This document shows positions 47,854 through 56,432 of a DNA stretch of 64,000 nucleotides, piece by piece; positions within the stretch are counted from its first letter, which is position 1, and each line of letters begins with the position of its first letter. Both the position numbers and the translations under genes were made by a program. Source of the DNA: Agromyces rhizosphaerae (GTDB lineage: Bacteria > Actinomycetota > Actinomycetes > Actinomycetales > Microbacteriaceae); assembly GCF_027925245.1 (NCBI RefSeq), contig NZ_BSDP01000001.1, forward strand, positions 3,038,001-3,102,000. The letters are read 5' to 3'. Below the pieces are notes generated by a model. The model saw nothing but the letters and a program-made list of their open reading frames with translations, was not told the origin of the DNA and made no database searches.

Positions 47854-48213
47854 ATGGCACGCAAGGACGAGGTGGGCGCGCGCGGCGAGACGATCGCGGC
47901 GGCGTACCTGGAGGAGCTCGGCTACGAGGTGGTCGACCGCAACTGGCGGCACGGCCGGCGCGGGGAGATCGACCTGGTCGCCCGCGACGGCGACGAGACG
48001 GTGTTCGTCGAGGTGAAGACGCGGTCGGGCACGGCGTTCGGGCACCCGCTCGAGGCGGTGACGTCCGAGAAGCTCGCGCGGCTGCGCATGCTCGCGGGGG
48101 CGTGGTGCCGGTCGGCGCGGTTGGTGTCGTCGTCGATTCGCATCGACGCGGTCTCGGTGCTGCTGCCACCGGGTCGCGCGGTCGACATCGAGCACGTGCG
48201 GGGCGTCGGCTGA
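47854..48213 (+). CDS. YraN family (UPF0102) nuclease-like protein
   Basis: A 119-residue protein with the restriction-endonuclease-like signature of the family: GARGETIAAAYLEELGYEVVDRNWR, then EIDLVARDGDETVFVEVKTR, where Glu-Asp and Glu-x-Lys would form the active site. A GGAGG ribosome site lies 6 nt before the ATG. The following gene starts on its last base (TGATG). The physiological substrate is unknown. Confidence 0.93.
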   Translation: MARKDEVGARGETIAAAYLEELGYEVVDRNWRHGRRGEIDLVARDGDETVFVEVKTRSGTAFGHPLEAVTSEKLARLRMLAGAWCRSARLVSSSIRIDAVSVLLPPGRAVDIEHVRGVG

Positions 48214-49751
48214 TGCCGGTCGCACGCACCCGCGCGATGGCGCTGCTCGGGCTGTCGGGCTCTCCCGTCGACGTCGAGGCCGACCTGTCGGCGCAGCTTC
48301 CCGCGCTCGTGATCATCGGGCTTGCAGACACCGCGCTGTCGGAGGCGCGCGAGCGCGTGCGGTCGGCGGCGATCAATGCCGGATGCCCCCTGCCGGCACG
48401 CCGGCTCACCGTGAACCTCTCGCCCGCGACGCTGCCGAAGCACGGCTCGTCCTTCGACCTCGCCATCGCGCTCGCGTGCCTCGGCGCGGCCGACGGCGTG
48501 GACCGCGCATCGATCGAGCACGTGGTGCACCTGGGCGAGCTCGCCCTCGACGGGCGGCTGCGTCCGGTCGACGGCGTGCTGCCCGCGGTGCTCGCCGCCC
48601 GGAACGCCGGGTTCGACACGGTCATGGTGCCGGTGGGCAACCGCGAGGAGGCGGAGCTCGTGGCGGGCGTGCGCGTGGTCGCGGTCGCGGGCCTGCGCGA
48701 GGCGGTCGAGTGGCATGGCGGACCCGTGGACGGGTCTGCAGGGGCGGTGGAGCCGATCCTGCGCGAGCAGGTGCCCGAGTCGCTCGAGGATGCCGGCGAC
48801 CTGGCCGACGTGGCGGGCAACGCCGAGGCCGTCGAGGCACTGGTCGCCGCTGCCGCGGGTGGCCACCACCTCTCGATGATCGGGCCCCCGGGGGCGGGCA
48901 AGACGATGCTCGCCGCGCGGCTGCCCGCGCTGCTGCCGGACCTCGCACCCGAGCAGGCACTCGAGGTCGCGTCGATCCGCTCCCTCGGCGGGCGCGCGGT
49001 CGGCGCTGTGCTGCCGTCGCGGCCGCCGCTCGAGAGCCCGCACCACACGGCGAGCTCCGCGGCCATGGCGGGTGGCGGCTCGCGGGTCATCCGACCCGGC
49101 GCGGTCACCCGTGCGGCGCACGGCGTGCTGTTCCTCGACGAGGCGCCCGAGTTCCCGGCACGCGTGCTCGACGTCCTGCGCCAGCCGCTCGAGTCGGGCG
49201 TCATCGAGATCCACCGGTCGAACGCCGTCGCGCGCTTCCCGGCCTCGTTCCAGCTCGTGCTCGCGTCGAACCCGTGCCCGTGCGGCCAGTACGGCGCGCC
49301 GGGCGACGGGTGCACGTGCCCGCCCCTGACCCGGCGCCGCTACTTGGGCCGGCTCTCGGGGCCGCTGCTCGACCGGGTCGACATCCGGCTGGTGGTGCGA
49401 CGCGTCTCCGCCGCCGACCTGCGCGAACAGGGTGCGGGCGTCACGACGGCGGAAGCGCGCCGACGGGTCGCCGGGGCCCGTGGCGCGGCGGCCGAGCGCC
49501 TCTCCGCGACGCCATGGCGCACCAACGCCCGCGTGCCGGGGCCATGGCTGCGCACGCCCGGCGGCATGCGGCTCGCGCCTGCCGCGACGCGGCGGCTCGA
49601 CCAGGCGCTCGAGCGTGGCGGGATCACGATGCGCGGGTACGACCGCGTGATCCGGCTGGCATGGACGCTCGCCGACCTCGACGGCGCGACGAGTCCAGCC
49701 CGCGAGCACGTGGGTCGCGCGCTCGCCCTCCGCGAGGCGGCCGCCGCGTGA
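48213..49751 (+). CDS. YifB/ComM-type Mg-chelatase-like AAA ATPase
   Basis: A 512-residue protein: an N-terminal Lon-protease-like fold (about residues 1-170; LPALVIIGLADTALSEARERV), a central AAA+ domain with Walker A GPPGAGKT (about residues 228-235) and FLDEAPEF as Walker B, a cysteine cluster in NPCPCGQYG...CTCPP, and a C-terminal Mg-chelatase-type helical domain (GITMRGYDRVIRLAWT). ComM homologues help branch migration during natural transformation. It is followed by dprA, also a transformation protein, with overlapping stop/start. Confidence 0.94.
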   Translation: MPVARTRAMALLGLSGSPVDVEADLSAQLPALVIIGLADTALSEARERVRSAAINAGCPLPARRLTVNLSPATLPKHGSSFDLAIALACLGAADGVDRASIEHVVHLGELALDGRLRPVDGVLPAVLAARNAGFDTVMVPVGNREEAELVAGVRVVAVAGLREAVEWHGGPVDGSAGAVEPILREQVPESLEDAGDLADVAGNAEAVEALVAAAAGGHHLSMIGPPGAGKTMLAARLPALLPDLAPEQALEVASIRSLGGRAVGAVLPSRPPLESPHHTASSAAMAGGGSRVIRPGAVTRAAHGVLFLDEAPEFPARVLDVLRQPLESGVIEIHRSNAVARFPASFQLVLASNPCPCGQYGAPGDGCTCPPLTRRRYLGRLSGPLLDRVDIRLVVRRVSAADLREQGAGVTTAEARRRVAGARGAAAERLSATPWRTNARVPGPWLRTPGGMRLAPAATRRLDQALERGGITMRGYDRVIRLAWTLADLDGATSPAREHVGRALALREAAAA

Positions 49752-50977
49752 GCCGGGCAGGAGCTCTTGCCGCCGCGGCGGGGCGGATGCCCGCGGTGCG
49801 CGGGGACGACGACCCGACGATCGTGCTCGCCACGGCAACGGTGATGGTCATCGCCGAGCCGGGGGACGGAGCGGCCGGCGCGCTCGTGCACGCGCTCGGC
49901 GCGCGGCGGCTCGTCGAATCGCTCCTCGCCGGAGACTCCGCCGACGCGCTCGCCGGCGCCGCGGCGGACGCGGGTGCCGAGATCGAGCCGGCCGTCGTCG
50001 CCCGTGCGCTCGGGCGCTGGCTGCCGCGCCTTGACCTGCCCGCGGCCGTGCGGTCGGTCGAGCAGGCGTCCCGGAGCGGCGCACGACTCGTGCTGCCCGG
50101 CGACGCCGAGTGGCCATCGGGGCTCGACGACCTCGGCCTGCACGCCCCGCCGGGTCTCTGGGTGCGCGGCACGCCCCAGGCACTGGCCGCGCTCGGTCGC
50201 TCGATCGCGCTCGTCGGCGCCCGTGCGGCGACCGGGTACGGCGAGCACGTCACGACCCAGGCCGCCGCGGGCCTCGCCGACCGCGGCTTCGCGATCGCCT
50301 CGGGCGCGGCGTACGGCATCGACGCCCGGGCGCACCGCGCGACGCTCTCGTCCGACGGCACGACGATCGCGTTCCTCGCCGGGGGCGTCGACCGCCCGTA
50401 TCCGGCCGCGCACGACTCGTTGCTCGCCGACATCGCCGCCCGCGGGGCGGTCGCCTCCGAGGTGCCCTGCGGTGCTGCTCCGACCAAGTGGAGGTTCCTG
50501 CAACGCAACAGGCTCATCGCCGCGGCCGCAGGCGCGACAGTCGTGCTCGAGGCGGGCCGCCGCTCCGGCTCGCTGAACACCGCGGGCCACGCGGCTGCGC
50601 TCGGGCGTCCGCTCGGGGCAGTGCCCGGCCCGGTCACGAGTCCCGCCTCGGCCGGTTGCCACCGGCTGCTGCGCGAGTACGACGCGGTCTGCGTGTCGGA
50701 TGCCGCCGAGATGGCCGAACTCGCCGGCGACGCGCCGAACGGATCGACCGCCCCGCCGGTGCTCGGCGAGCTGTCGCACGACGAGCTCCGCACGCTCGAC
50801 GCCCTCGGCTCGCGCGCACTGCGCACCGTGGAGGAGCTCGTCCGGCGGTCCGGCCTCGGAGCGTCGCAGGTGCGCGCTGCCCTGCCCGGCTTGGAGGCCC
50901 TCGGGCTCGCCGTAGTTGAGCACGGTCGGTTCCGCCGTGCGTCGCACTCGTCATCACCGCGTCGCCGCGGTGCGTGA
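49748..50977 (+). CDS. dprA: DNA-processing protein DprA
   Basis: A 409-residue protein with the Rossmann-like DprA core: IALVGARAATGYGEHV (about residues 154-169), SGAAYGIDARAHRATL, FLAGGVDRPYP, RFLQRNRLIAA, VVLEAGRRSGSLNTA and the C-terminal winged-helix DML1-like region (about residues 345-395). DprA loads RecA on incoming single strands; in actinobacteria without known competence its role is unclear. An N-terminal extension of about 80 residues is Ala-rich. GTG 49748 overlaps the yifB stop. Confidence 0.95.
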   Translation: MSRAGALAAAAGRMPAVRGDDDPTIVLATATVMVIAEPGDGAAGALVHALGARRLVESLLAGDSADALAGAAADAGAEIEPAVVARALGRWLPRLDLPAAVRSVEQASRSGARLVLPGDAEWPSGLDDLGLHAPPGLWVRGTPQALAALGRSIALVGARAATGYGEHVTTQAAAGLADRGFAIASGAAYGIDARAHRATLSSDGTTIAFLAGGVDRPYPAAHDSLLADIAARGAVASEVPCGAAPTKWRFLQRNRLIAAAAGATVVLEAGRRSGSLNTAGHAAALGRPLGAVPGPVTSPASAGCHRLLREYDAVCVSDAAEMAELAGDAPNGSTAPPVLGELSHDELRTLDALGSRALRTVEELVRRSGLGASQVRAALPGLEALGLAVVEHGRFRRASHSSSPRRRGA

Positions 50978-51054
50978 CGGTGGTGTCTCTGGAGGTCGAG
51001 CCCGGGCGACACGCCGCTGATCGACAAACGTAGACGTGCGACGAGTCCTCTCGA

Positions 51055-51060
51055 TAAGGT
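51055..51060 (+). promoter_or_regulatory. Possible -10 before the first secreted six-Cys gene
   Basis: TAAGGT about 65 nt before the GTG at 51125. The rest of the 147-bp gap after dprA shows no clear terminator. Confidence 0.35.
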
Positions 51061-51124
51061 GAGGCATCCTCGGTACTGGTCGAGGTGCTGCGCCGACGGT
51101 GGTGCGTCGGCGCAGGAGACATCC

Positions 51125-51769
51125 GTGACGACGCCGAACCCGGAGGCGATCATCGTGACCGACGCATCAGCGAACCCAGAATCCCGCGGCGTGTCCCGCC
51201 GCACCGTGACGAAGGCCATGGCATGGAGCGTGCCCGCGGTCGCCGTCGCGGCATCCGTGCCGGCCTTCGCGGCATCCGGGCCGCCGCCGGTCGTGCTCGT
51301 CGGCGTCGCCTGCAAGCTTCCGGGTGCGAGCCTGTCGCGGTGCCCGCCCGAGATCGCGCAGGGCATCTTCGCGGGCGACTTCTCCAAGGCGTTCGCGCTG
51401 CCCGTGCAGGTGACGAACACGACGTCGAAGGCCATCGTCCTGAAGCCCAGCATCACCGTGACCAACGTGCGCGACGGCGACGGCAATCCCACCCTCGCGT
51501 TCAACGTGCAGGGCATCTACCCCGATTACTGCACGCCGATCCAGCCGAACGAGTCGGTGAACATCCTCGTCTTCGCAAACTCCGACAACAGTGCGAACGA
51601 CGACGTGTACGCGGACCTCACCGTTCCCTGGGGCCACGACTGCGCCGACGCCGACCATCCGCCGATCTTCATCCCGGACCTGTACGCACCGGCGTTCCCA
51701 CCGTGCTCGACGAACACCCCGTTCCCGCAGGGCTCACCCACCTGCACGCCGCCGTTCTACCAGAACTGA
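51125..51769 (+). CDS. Tat-type secreted six-cysteine protein, copy 1
   Basis: A 214-residue protein. A twin-arginine signal (SRRTVTKAMAWSVPAV, about residues 24-39) leads to a hydrophobic stretch and a cleavage site near AFAAS. The mature part of about 160 residues has six cysteines and beta-rich sequence: VQVTNTTSKAIVLKPSITVTNVRDGDG, then a C-terminal block beginning WGHDC and ending PTCTPPFYQN. A sister gene follows at 51987. I know of no family for it. Start GTG 51125 has AGGAG 6 nt upstream. Inferred: extracellular, disulfide-stabilised, possibly wall-bound. Confidence 0.8.
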   Translation: MTTPNPEAIIVTDASANPESRGVSRRTVTKAMAWSVPAVAVAASVPAFAASGPPPVVLVGVACKLPGASLSRCPPEIAQGIFAGDFSKAFALPVQVTNTTSKAIVLKPSITVTNVRDGDGNPTLAFNVQGIYPDYCTPIQPNESVNILVFANSDNSANDDVYADLTVPWGHDCADADHPPIFIPDLYAPAFPPCSTNTPFPQGSPTCTPPFYQN

Positions 51770-51902
51770 GCAGCGCGGTCATGGCGCCCGTCGGCGCCGG
51801 GCCCGGCCGCGCGCGCCCGGCACGTCGCCGATCGCGGGTGCACCGGCGATGTCCGCACCGTGGGGTGTGGAGTGCTGGCACGTACCGAGGTCGTTGCTCG
51901 CT

Positions 51903-51908
51903 AGCCTG
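51903..51908 (+). promoter_or_regulatory. Possible -10 for secreted copy 2
   Basis: TAGCCT about 78 nt before the GTG at 51987, in the 217-bp gap between the paired genes. Would allow separate expression of the two copies. Confidence 0.35.
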
Positions 51909-51986
51909 AGGAACCTCCGCGTCGCGGAGCGCATCGGGCCAGTTCGGTGCGAAATCGCTCGCGCCACACGTACCCGAGGAGCACCC

Positions 51987-52610
51987 GTGCCCGACGCGCC
52001 GATGCCCACCCCTGCCCGCGGACCGAGCCGCCGCGACGTGACCCGCGCCATGGCGTGGTCCGTGCCCGCGGTCGCGATCGCCGCATCCGTGCCCGCGCAC
52101 GCGGCCTCCGGAGCGATGCCGGTCGTCCTGGTCGGCGCTCCCTGCAACCTGCCCGACGCGACCGCCCTCTCGACGTGTCCCTCGGAGATCCTCGACGGCA
52201 TCTTCGGCCGCGACACGAGCGAGGGATTCGCGTTCCCGCTCCAGATCAGCAACACGACGGGCAAGGACATCGTGGTCCGCGAGGGCATCCAGATCACGAA
52301 CGTGCGCGACGGCTTCGGCGAGACGAGCACGCGCGAGCCGTTCGAGGTGCTCGGAACGTTTCCCGACTCCTGCACCGTCATCGAGTCGGGGATGACGGAG
52401 AACGTGATCGTGTACGCGAACTCCGGCAATGCGATCACCGACCACGTCTACTTCGACCTGACCGTGCCGTGGGGGCATGACTGCTTCGACGTCGATCACC
52501 CGCCGATCTTCATCCCGGATGTCTACGCGGAGCTCTTCCCGCTGTGCAGCTCCGCCACCCCGTTCCCGGAGGGGCGCCCCACCTGCGTGCCGCCCTTCTA
52601 CCAGAACTGA
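51987..52610 (+). CDS. Tat-type secreted six-cysteine protein, copy 2
   Basis: A 207-residue paralogue of the preceding gene. The signal is SRRDVTRAMAWSVPAV with cleavage expected near AHAAS. All six cysteines align with copy 1, as do VPWGHDC, DHPPIFIPD and the end TPFPxGxPTCxPPFYQN; the middle is more divergent. GAGGAG lies 5 nt before GTG 51987. A 217-bp gap separates the copies, with TAGCCT at 51903-51908 as a possible own -10. The pair interrupts the dprA-xerC neighbourhood and looks like a lineage-specific tandem duplication. Confidence 0.8.
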   Translation: MPDAPMPTPARGPSRRDVTRAMAWSVPAVAIAASVPAHAASGAMPVVLVGAPCNLPDATALSTCPSEILDGIFGRDTSEGFAFPLQISNTTGKDIVVREGIQITNVRDGFGETSTREPFEVLGTFPDSCTVIESGMTENVIVYANSGNAITDHVYFDLTVPWGHDCFDVDHPPIFIPDVYAELFPLCSSATPFPEGRPTCVPPFYQN

Positions 52611-52716
52611 TCGCGGCGCTCCCGGCCGGGCGCGTGTCGCGGGCGATCCGCGGCGCGCGTCCGTAGGCTGGGCGCGGGCCCGTCGCCGACCCCGGCGGTT
52701 GCCGGGAGGAGCGCTC

Positions 52717-53634
52717 GTGTCGCGCATCGCACTGGGCCAGGACGACGTCCCCACGCACGTCATCGCGCACCTGAGCGACTCGCACTTCCTCGCCGGCAGC
52801 GCGCCGTTGCACGGGGCGATCGACACGGATCGCACGTTCGCCCGCGCACTCGACCAGGTCGAGGCATCCGGGCGCCCGATCGACGCGTTCGTGCTCACCG
52901 GCGACATCGCCGACCTTGGCGAGCCCGAGGCGTACGCGCGCATCCGCGGCATGGTCGAGCCCGTCGCCGAGCGGATGGGGGCCGAGGTCGTCTGGGTGAT
53001 GGGCAACCACGACGAGCGCACGCCGTTCCGCGCCGGACTGCTCCCGGTCGGCCGCGCACACGGAGCCGGTGAGGATCCCGTCGACTATGTGGTCGACGTG
53101 GCGGGCCTGCGCATCGTGGCCCTCGATTCCACCGACGGCGGGTACCACCACGGCCGGCTCGATGCGGCGCAGCTCGACTGGCTGGCCGCGGTGCTCGCCG
53201 GTGCACCCGAGCACGGTGCGATCGTCGCACTGCACCATCCGCCGCTCGCCACGCCCCTGCCGGTCATGGAGGTGCTCGAGCTCCAGCGGCGCGAGGAGTT
53301 TGCGCGCGTGGTCGCCGAGGCCGGCCCGCGCGTGCGCGGCATCCTCGCCGGTCACATGCACTACGGGTCGTCGGGCGTGTTCGCGGGGGCGCCGGTCTCG
53401 GTCGCCGCAGCGACCGCCTACACGATGGACCTCTCGGCACCCGCGCGCGAGCTCGTCGGCGTCGACGCCGGCCAGGCCTTCGCGCTCGTCGAGGTGCGGC
53501 CCACCGGCCTGATCTCGGCCACCGTGCCGATCGGTCGGCCCACCCCGGTGTCGGGTTTCGACGGCGAGTTCCTCGACCGGCTCGAGGCGCTGACCCCCGA
53601 GGAGCGCATCGAGCTGTTCTCGCGCAAGCGGTGA
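52717..53634 (+). CDS. CpdA-type metallophosphoesterase
   Basis: A 305-residue calcineurin-like phosphoesterase. Metal-binding motifs in order: HLSDSHF (D-x-H), TGDIAD (GD), MGNHDER (GNHD), ALHHPP and GHMHYG (GHxH). This set matches class III 3',5'-cAMP phosphodiesterases, though the substrate cannot be fixed from sequence. No signal peptide. GGGAGGAG is 5 nt before GTG 52717. The xerC start overlaps its stop. Confidence 0.9.
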   Translation: MSRIALGQDDVPTHVIAHLSDSHFLAGSAPLHGAIDTDRTFARALDQVEASGRPIDAFVLTGDIADLGEPEAYARIRGMVEPVAERMGAEVVWVMGNHDERTPFRAGLLPVGRAHGAGEDPVDYVVDVAGLRIVALDSTDGGYHHGRLDAAQLDWLAAVLAGAPEHGAIVALHHPPLATPLPVMEVLELQRREEFARVVAEAGPRVRGILAGHMHYGSSGVFAGAPVSVAAATAYTMDLSAPARELVGVDAGQAFALVEVRPTGLISATVPIGRPTPVSGFDGEFLDRLEALTPEERIELFSRKR

Positions 53635-54596
53635 GTCAGCCCGCACCCGCGCCGGCCGGGCGGGATGCTGGAGGCATGCGACTGGCCGTGGCCGTCGAGC
53701 GCTACCTCGACGAACTGTCCGCCGTGCGCGGACTGAGCCCGCGCACGGTCGACTCGTACGGGTCCGACCTCGCCGACCTGACCGGCTTCGCCGATGGGCG
53801 GGGCGTGACGGATGCCGCTGAGCTCGACCTCGACCTGCTGCGCGACTGGCTCTACGACGCGACCGAGCGCGGACTCGCCCGCACGACGATCGCCCGCCGC
53901 GCCGCCGCCGCTCGCGGGTGCACGGCGTGGCTTGCCCGTCGGGGACTGCGCGACGACGACCCGGGGGCGCGGCTGCGCGCGCCGAAGTCGCGCCGGTCGC
54001 TGCCGCGGGTCATGTCCGCCGACCAGGCGGCCGAGCTGCTCGCGGACGCGTCCGCGCGCGCCGAGGAAGGGGACCCGGTCGCCGTGCGCGACGTGGCGAT
54101 GCTCGAGCTGCTCTATGCCTCGGGCATCCGCGTGTCGGAGCTCACGGGGCTCGACGTCGACGACATCGACCGCTGGCGGCGCACCGTACGCGTGCTCGGC
54201 AAGGGCGGGAAGGAGCGCGTCGTGCCCTACGGCGCCCCGGCGGCGGACGCCCTGGAGCGCTGGCTGCGGAACGGCCGCCCCGCGGTGCTCGCGCGGGGCG
54301 AGGGCGGGTCGGATGCCGTCGCCGCGGCGTTTCTCGGGGCGAAGGGCGCGCGCATCTCGCCGCGGATCGTGCACCGGCTCGTCGCCGACGTCCTCGACGC
54401 GTTCCCGGGCGGCGGGCCGGCCGGTCCGCACACCCTGCGCCACGCGGCCGCGACGCACCTGCTCGACGGCGGCGCCGACCTGCGCACGGTGCAGGAGATG
54501 CTCGGCCACGCGAGCCTCGGCACGACGCAGATCTACACGCACGTCTCGGCGGAGCGTCTCAAGGAGAGCTACCGCCTCGCGCACCCGCGCGCCTGA
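53631..54596 (+). CDS. xerC: Tyrosine recombinase XerC
   Basis: A 321-residue recombinase. An N-terminal SAM-like core-binding domain (about residues 17-105) precedes the catalytic domain, with Arg167 (ASGIRVSEL), Lys in LGKGGKERVVP, HTLRHAAATHL, GHASLGTTQ and the nucleophile Tyr302. It resolves chromosome dimers at dif with XerD. Its housekeeping neighbours and full catalytic set argue against a mobile-element integrase. GTG 53631 overlaps the previous stop; MRLAVAVERYL at 53676 would be an alternative start closer to average XerC length. Confidence 0.93.
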   Translation: MSQPAPAPAGRDAGGMRLAVAVERYLDELSAVRGLSPRTVDSYGSDLADLTGFADGRGVTDAAELDLDLLRDWLYDATERGLARTTIARRAAAARGCTAWLARRGLRDDDPGARLRAPKSRRSLPRVMSADQAAELLADASARAEEGDPVAVRDVAMLELLYASGIRVSELTGLDVDDIDRWRRTVRVLGKGGKERVVPYGAPAADALERWLRNGRPAVLARGEGGSDAVAAAFLGAKGARISPRIVHRLVADVLDAFPGGGPAGPHTLRHAAATHLLDGGADLRTVQEMLGHASLGTTQIYTHVSAERLKESYRLAHPRA

Positions 54597-54600
54597 CCCG

Positions 54601-55236
54601 TCAGTCGAGCGGCAGCAGCACGGCCCGCGGCACGCCGCCGAGGAACACGAGCGGCGAGACGTAGCGCCCATCGACGCGGGCGCCGAGGTGCAGGCAGTCG
54701 GCGCAGTGCCCGCCCGTCGAACGCTCGCCGACGACCTCGCCTGCGGCGACCGCTTCGCCGACCGCGACCGACGCCCTGACCGGCTCGAGCGTCGACACCA
54801 CGCCGCCGCCGTGGTCGATCGTCACAAGCGTGCGGTCGCCCACCCAGCCCGCGAATGCGACCGTGCCGTCGGCGGGCGCGAGCACCGGGTCGTCCTCCGC
54901 TGCGGCGAGGTCGATGCCGCGGTGGCCCGCCGAGTACACGGTGTCGCCCGCGCGGTAGCCCGCGAGCACGGCGATCGGCGCACCGACGGGCCAGCGCCAG
55001 GCACGCCCGGGCGCCTCGGAGACATTCGCCACCGATGGGGGAGCGGTCGCAGGATCGGCCGACGCGGGGGCCGCGCTCGCCGAGGCGATCGCGGCTGGGA
55101 ACGCCATGAGCAGCGCGACCGCGGCCGCACCACGTGCGGCGCGGGTGGCACGCGAGTCGCGGGCGGCGATGCGCGCGCGCACGGCGCGCGACGAGGGGCG
55201 TGGACGGTGTGGAGTTCGGGGGTGGCGAGCGGTCAT
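54601..55236 (-). CDS. Secreted M23-type peptidase-like protein with altered active site
   Basis: A 211-residue exported protein. A basic, Arg-rich N-terminus and a hydrophobic stretch (about residues 33-55) give a signal peptide; the mature part is a LytM/M23 domain. The first metal motif is intact (HRGID). The second, normally HxH, reads CLH (HCADCLHLGAR): the metal-binding His is kept, but the catalytic His position holds Cys (codon 54694-54696). It may bind or remodel peptidoglycan with changed activity. It is convergent with xerC, 4 bp apart, and divergent from rpsB. Confidence 0.85.
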   Translation of the reverse strand: MTARHPRTPHRPRPSSRAVRARIAARDSRATRAARGAAAVALLMAFPAAIASASAAPASADPATAPPSVANVSEAPGRAWRWPVGAPIAVLAGYRAGDTVYSAGHRGIDLAAAEDDPVLAPADGTVAFAGWVGDRTLVTIDHGGGVVSTLEPVRASVAVGEAVAAGEVVGERSTGGHCADCLHLGARVDGRYVSPLVFLGGVPRAVLLPLD

Positions 55237-55348
55237 GCGGACACCCTCGCGCGGGTGCGGACGCCGGCCCCGGGGCATCCGCTCGACCGCCCCGATCGGG
55301 CCGCGCTCGGAGCTGGGGAGGAGCCGCGCTGTGATATCGTGGCCGGAG

Positions 55349-55464
55349 CACCCCGGTCTCCGGGGTGACTTCGCGTGCCCGAGAGGCGACACCCTCCACC
55401 AGTCCCGTTCGAGAGAACGGGCGGAGCCGTGCGCCGGGCACCAGGGTCCGCGCCGCCGGCGCGA
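55349..55464 (+). promoter_or_regulatory. Structured rpsB leader (three hairpins)
   Basis: In the 258-bp gap before rpsB: CACCCCGG (55349-55356)/CCGGGGTG (55360-55367); CCCGTTC (55404-55410)/GAACGGG (55415-55421) with loop GAGA; and CGCGCC/GGCGCG near 55450-55464. A TATCGT at 55335-55340 may be the -10. The arrangement suggests a structured leader, possibly bound by S2 as in other bacteria. Confidence 0.5.
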
Positions 55465-55494
55465 ACGACAACTGAGAACAGAAGGAGTACGGCC

Positions 55495-56394
55495 ATGGCC
55501 GTCGTCACCATTCGCCAGCTGCTCGACAGCGGCGTGCACTTCGGGCACCAGACCCGTCGCTGGAACCCCAAGATGAAGCGATTCATCTTCACCGAGCGTT
55601 CCGGCATCTACATCATCGACCTGCAGCAGTCGCTGGCCTACATCGACAAGGCCTACGACTTCGTCAAGGAGACGGTCGCCCACGGCGGCACCATCCTCTT
55701 CGTCGGCACCAAGAAGCAGGCGCAGGAGTCGATCGCCGAGCAGGCGACGCGCGTGGGCCAGCCCTACGTCAACCAGCGCTGGCTCGGTGGCCTCCTCACC
55801 AACTTCCAGACGGTGTCGAAGCGCCTCGCCCGCATGAAGGAGCTCGAGGAGCTCGACTACGAGGGCACCACCTCGGGCTTCACGAAGAAGGAGCTGCTGC
55901 TCAAGAAGCGCGAGCTCGACAAGCTGCACAAGTCGCTCGGCGGCATCCGCAACCTCGCGAAGACCCCGTCGGCCCTCTGGGTGGTCGACACCAAGAAGGA
56001 GCACCTCGCGATCGACGAGGCCAAGAAGCTCGGCATCCCGGTCATCGCGATCCTCGACACCAACTGCGACCCCGACGAGGTCCAGTACCCGATCCCGGGC
56101 AACGACGACGCGATCCGCTCGGTGAGCCTGCTCACCCGCATCGTCGCCGACGCCGCGGCCGAGGGCCTCATCCAGCGCCACCAGAAGCCCGAGGAGGGCG
56201 CTGAGGCCGCCGAGCCGCTCGCCGAGTGGGAGCAGGAGCTCCTCCAGGCGCAGACCCCGGCGCAGTCGTCGGCCGAGACCGACAAGGTCGACGGCGCCAC
56301 GGCTGAGGCCCAGGAGGTCGCCGAGGTTCCCGACGTCGTCGCCGCAGAGGCCGCGACCGAGGCCCCGGCAGCCGACGAGGCCGCCGCCAAGTAG
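55495..56394 (+). CDS. rpsB: 30S ribosomal protein uS2
   Basis: A 299-residue protein with the canonical start [19 protein letters not shown] and [37 protein letters not shown] and [17 protein letters not shown]. The C-terminal 70 residues are an Ala/Glu-rich extension, as in other actinobacteria. AAGGAG is 8 nt before the ATG. Co-transcribed with tsf. Confidence 0.98.
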   Translation: MAVVTIRQLLDSGVHFGHQTRRWNPKMKRFIFTERSGIYIIDLQQSLAYIDKAYDFVKETVAHGGTILFVGTKKQAQESIAEQATRVGQPYVNQRWLGGLLTNFQTVSKRLARMKELEELDYEGTTSGFTKKELLLKKRELDKLHKSLGGIRNLAKTPSALWVVDTKKEHLAIDEAKKLGIPVIAILDTNCDPDEVQYPIPGNDDAIRSVSLLTRIVADAAAEGLIQRHQKPEEGAEAAEPLAEWEQELLQAQTPAQSSAETDKVDGATAEAQEVAEVPDVVAAEAATEAPAADEAAAK

Positions 56395-56432
56395 TCCACC
56401 CGAGACACATCGAGCAAGGAGAAGCAGAGCGA

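Noticed and set aside
53631..54596. Tyrosine recombinase considered as a mobile-element integrase
   Set aside because: Length, motifs and the dprA...xerC...rpsB neighbourhood fit housekeeping XerC; no attachment-site repeats or phage genes are nearby.
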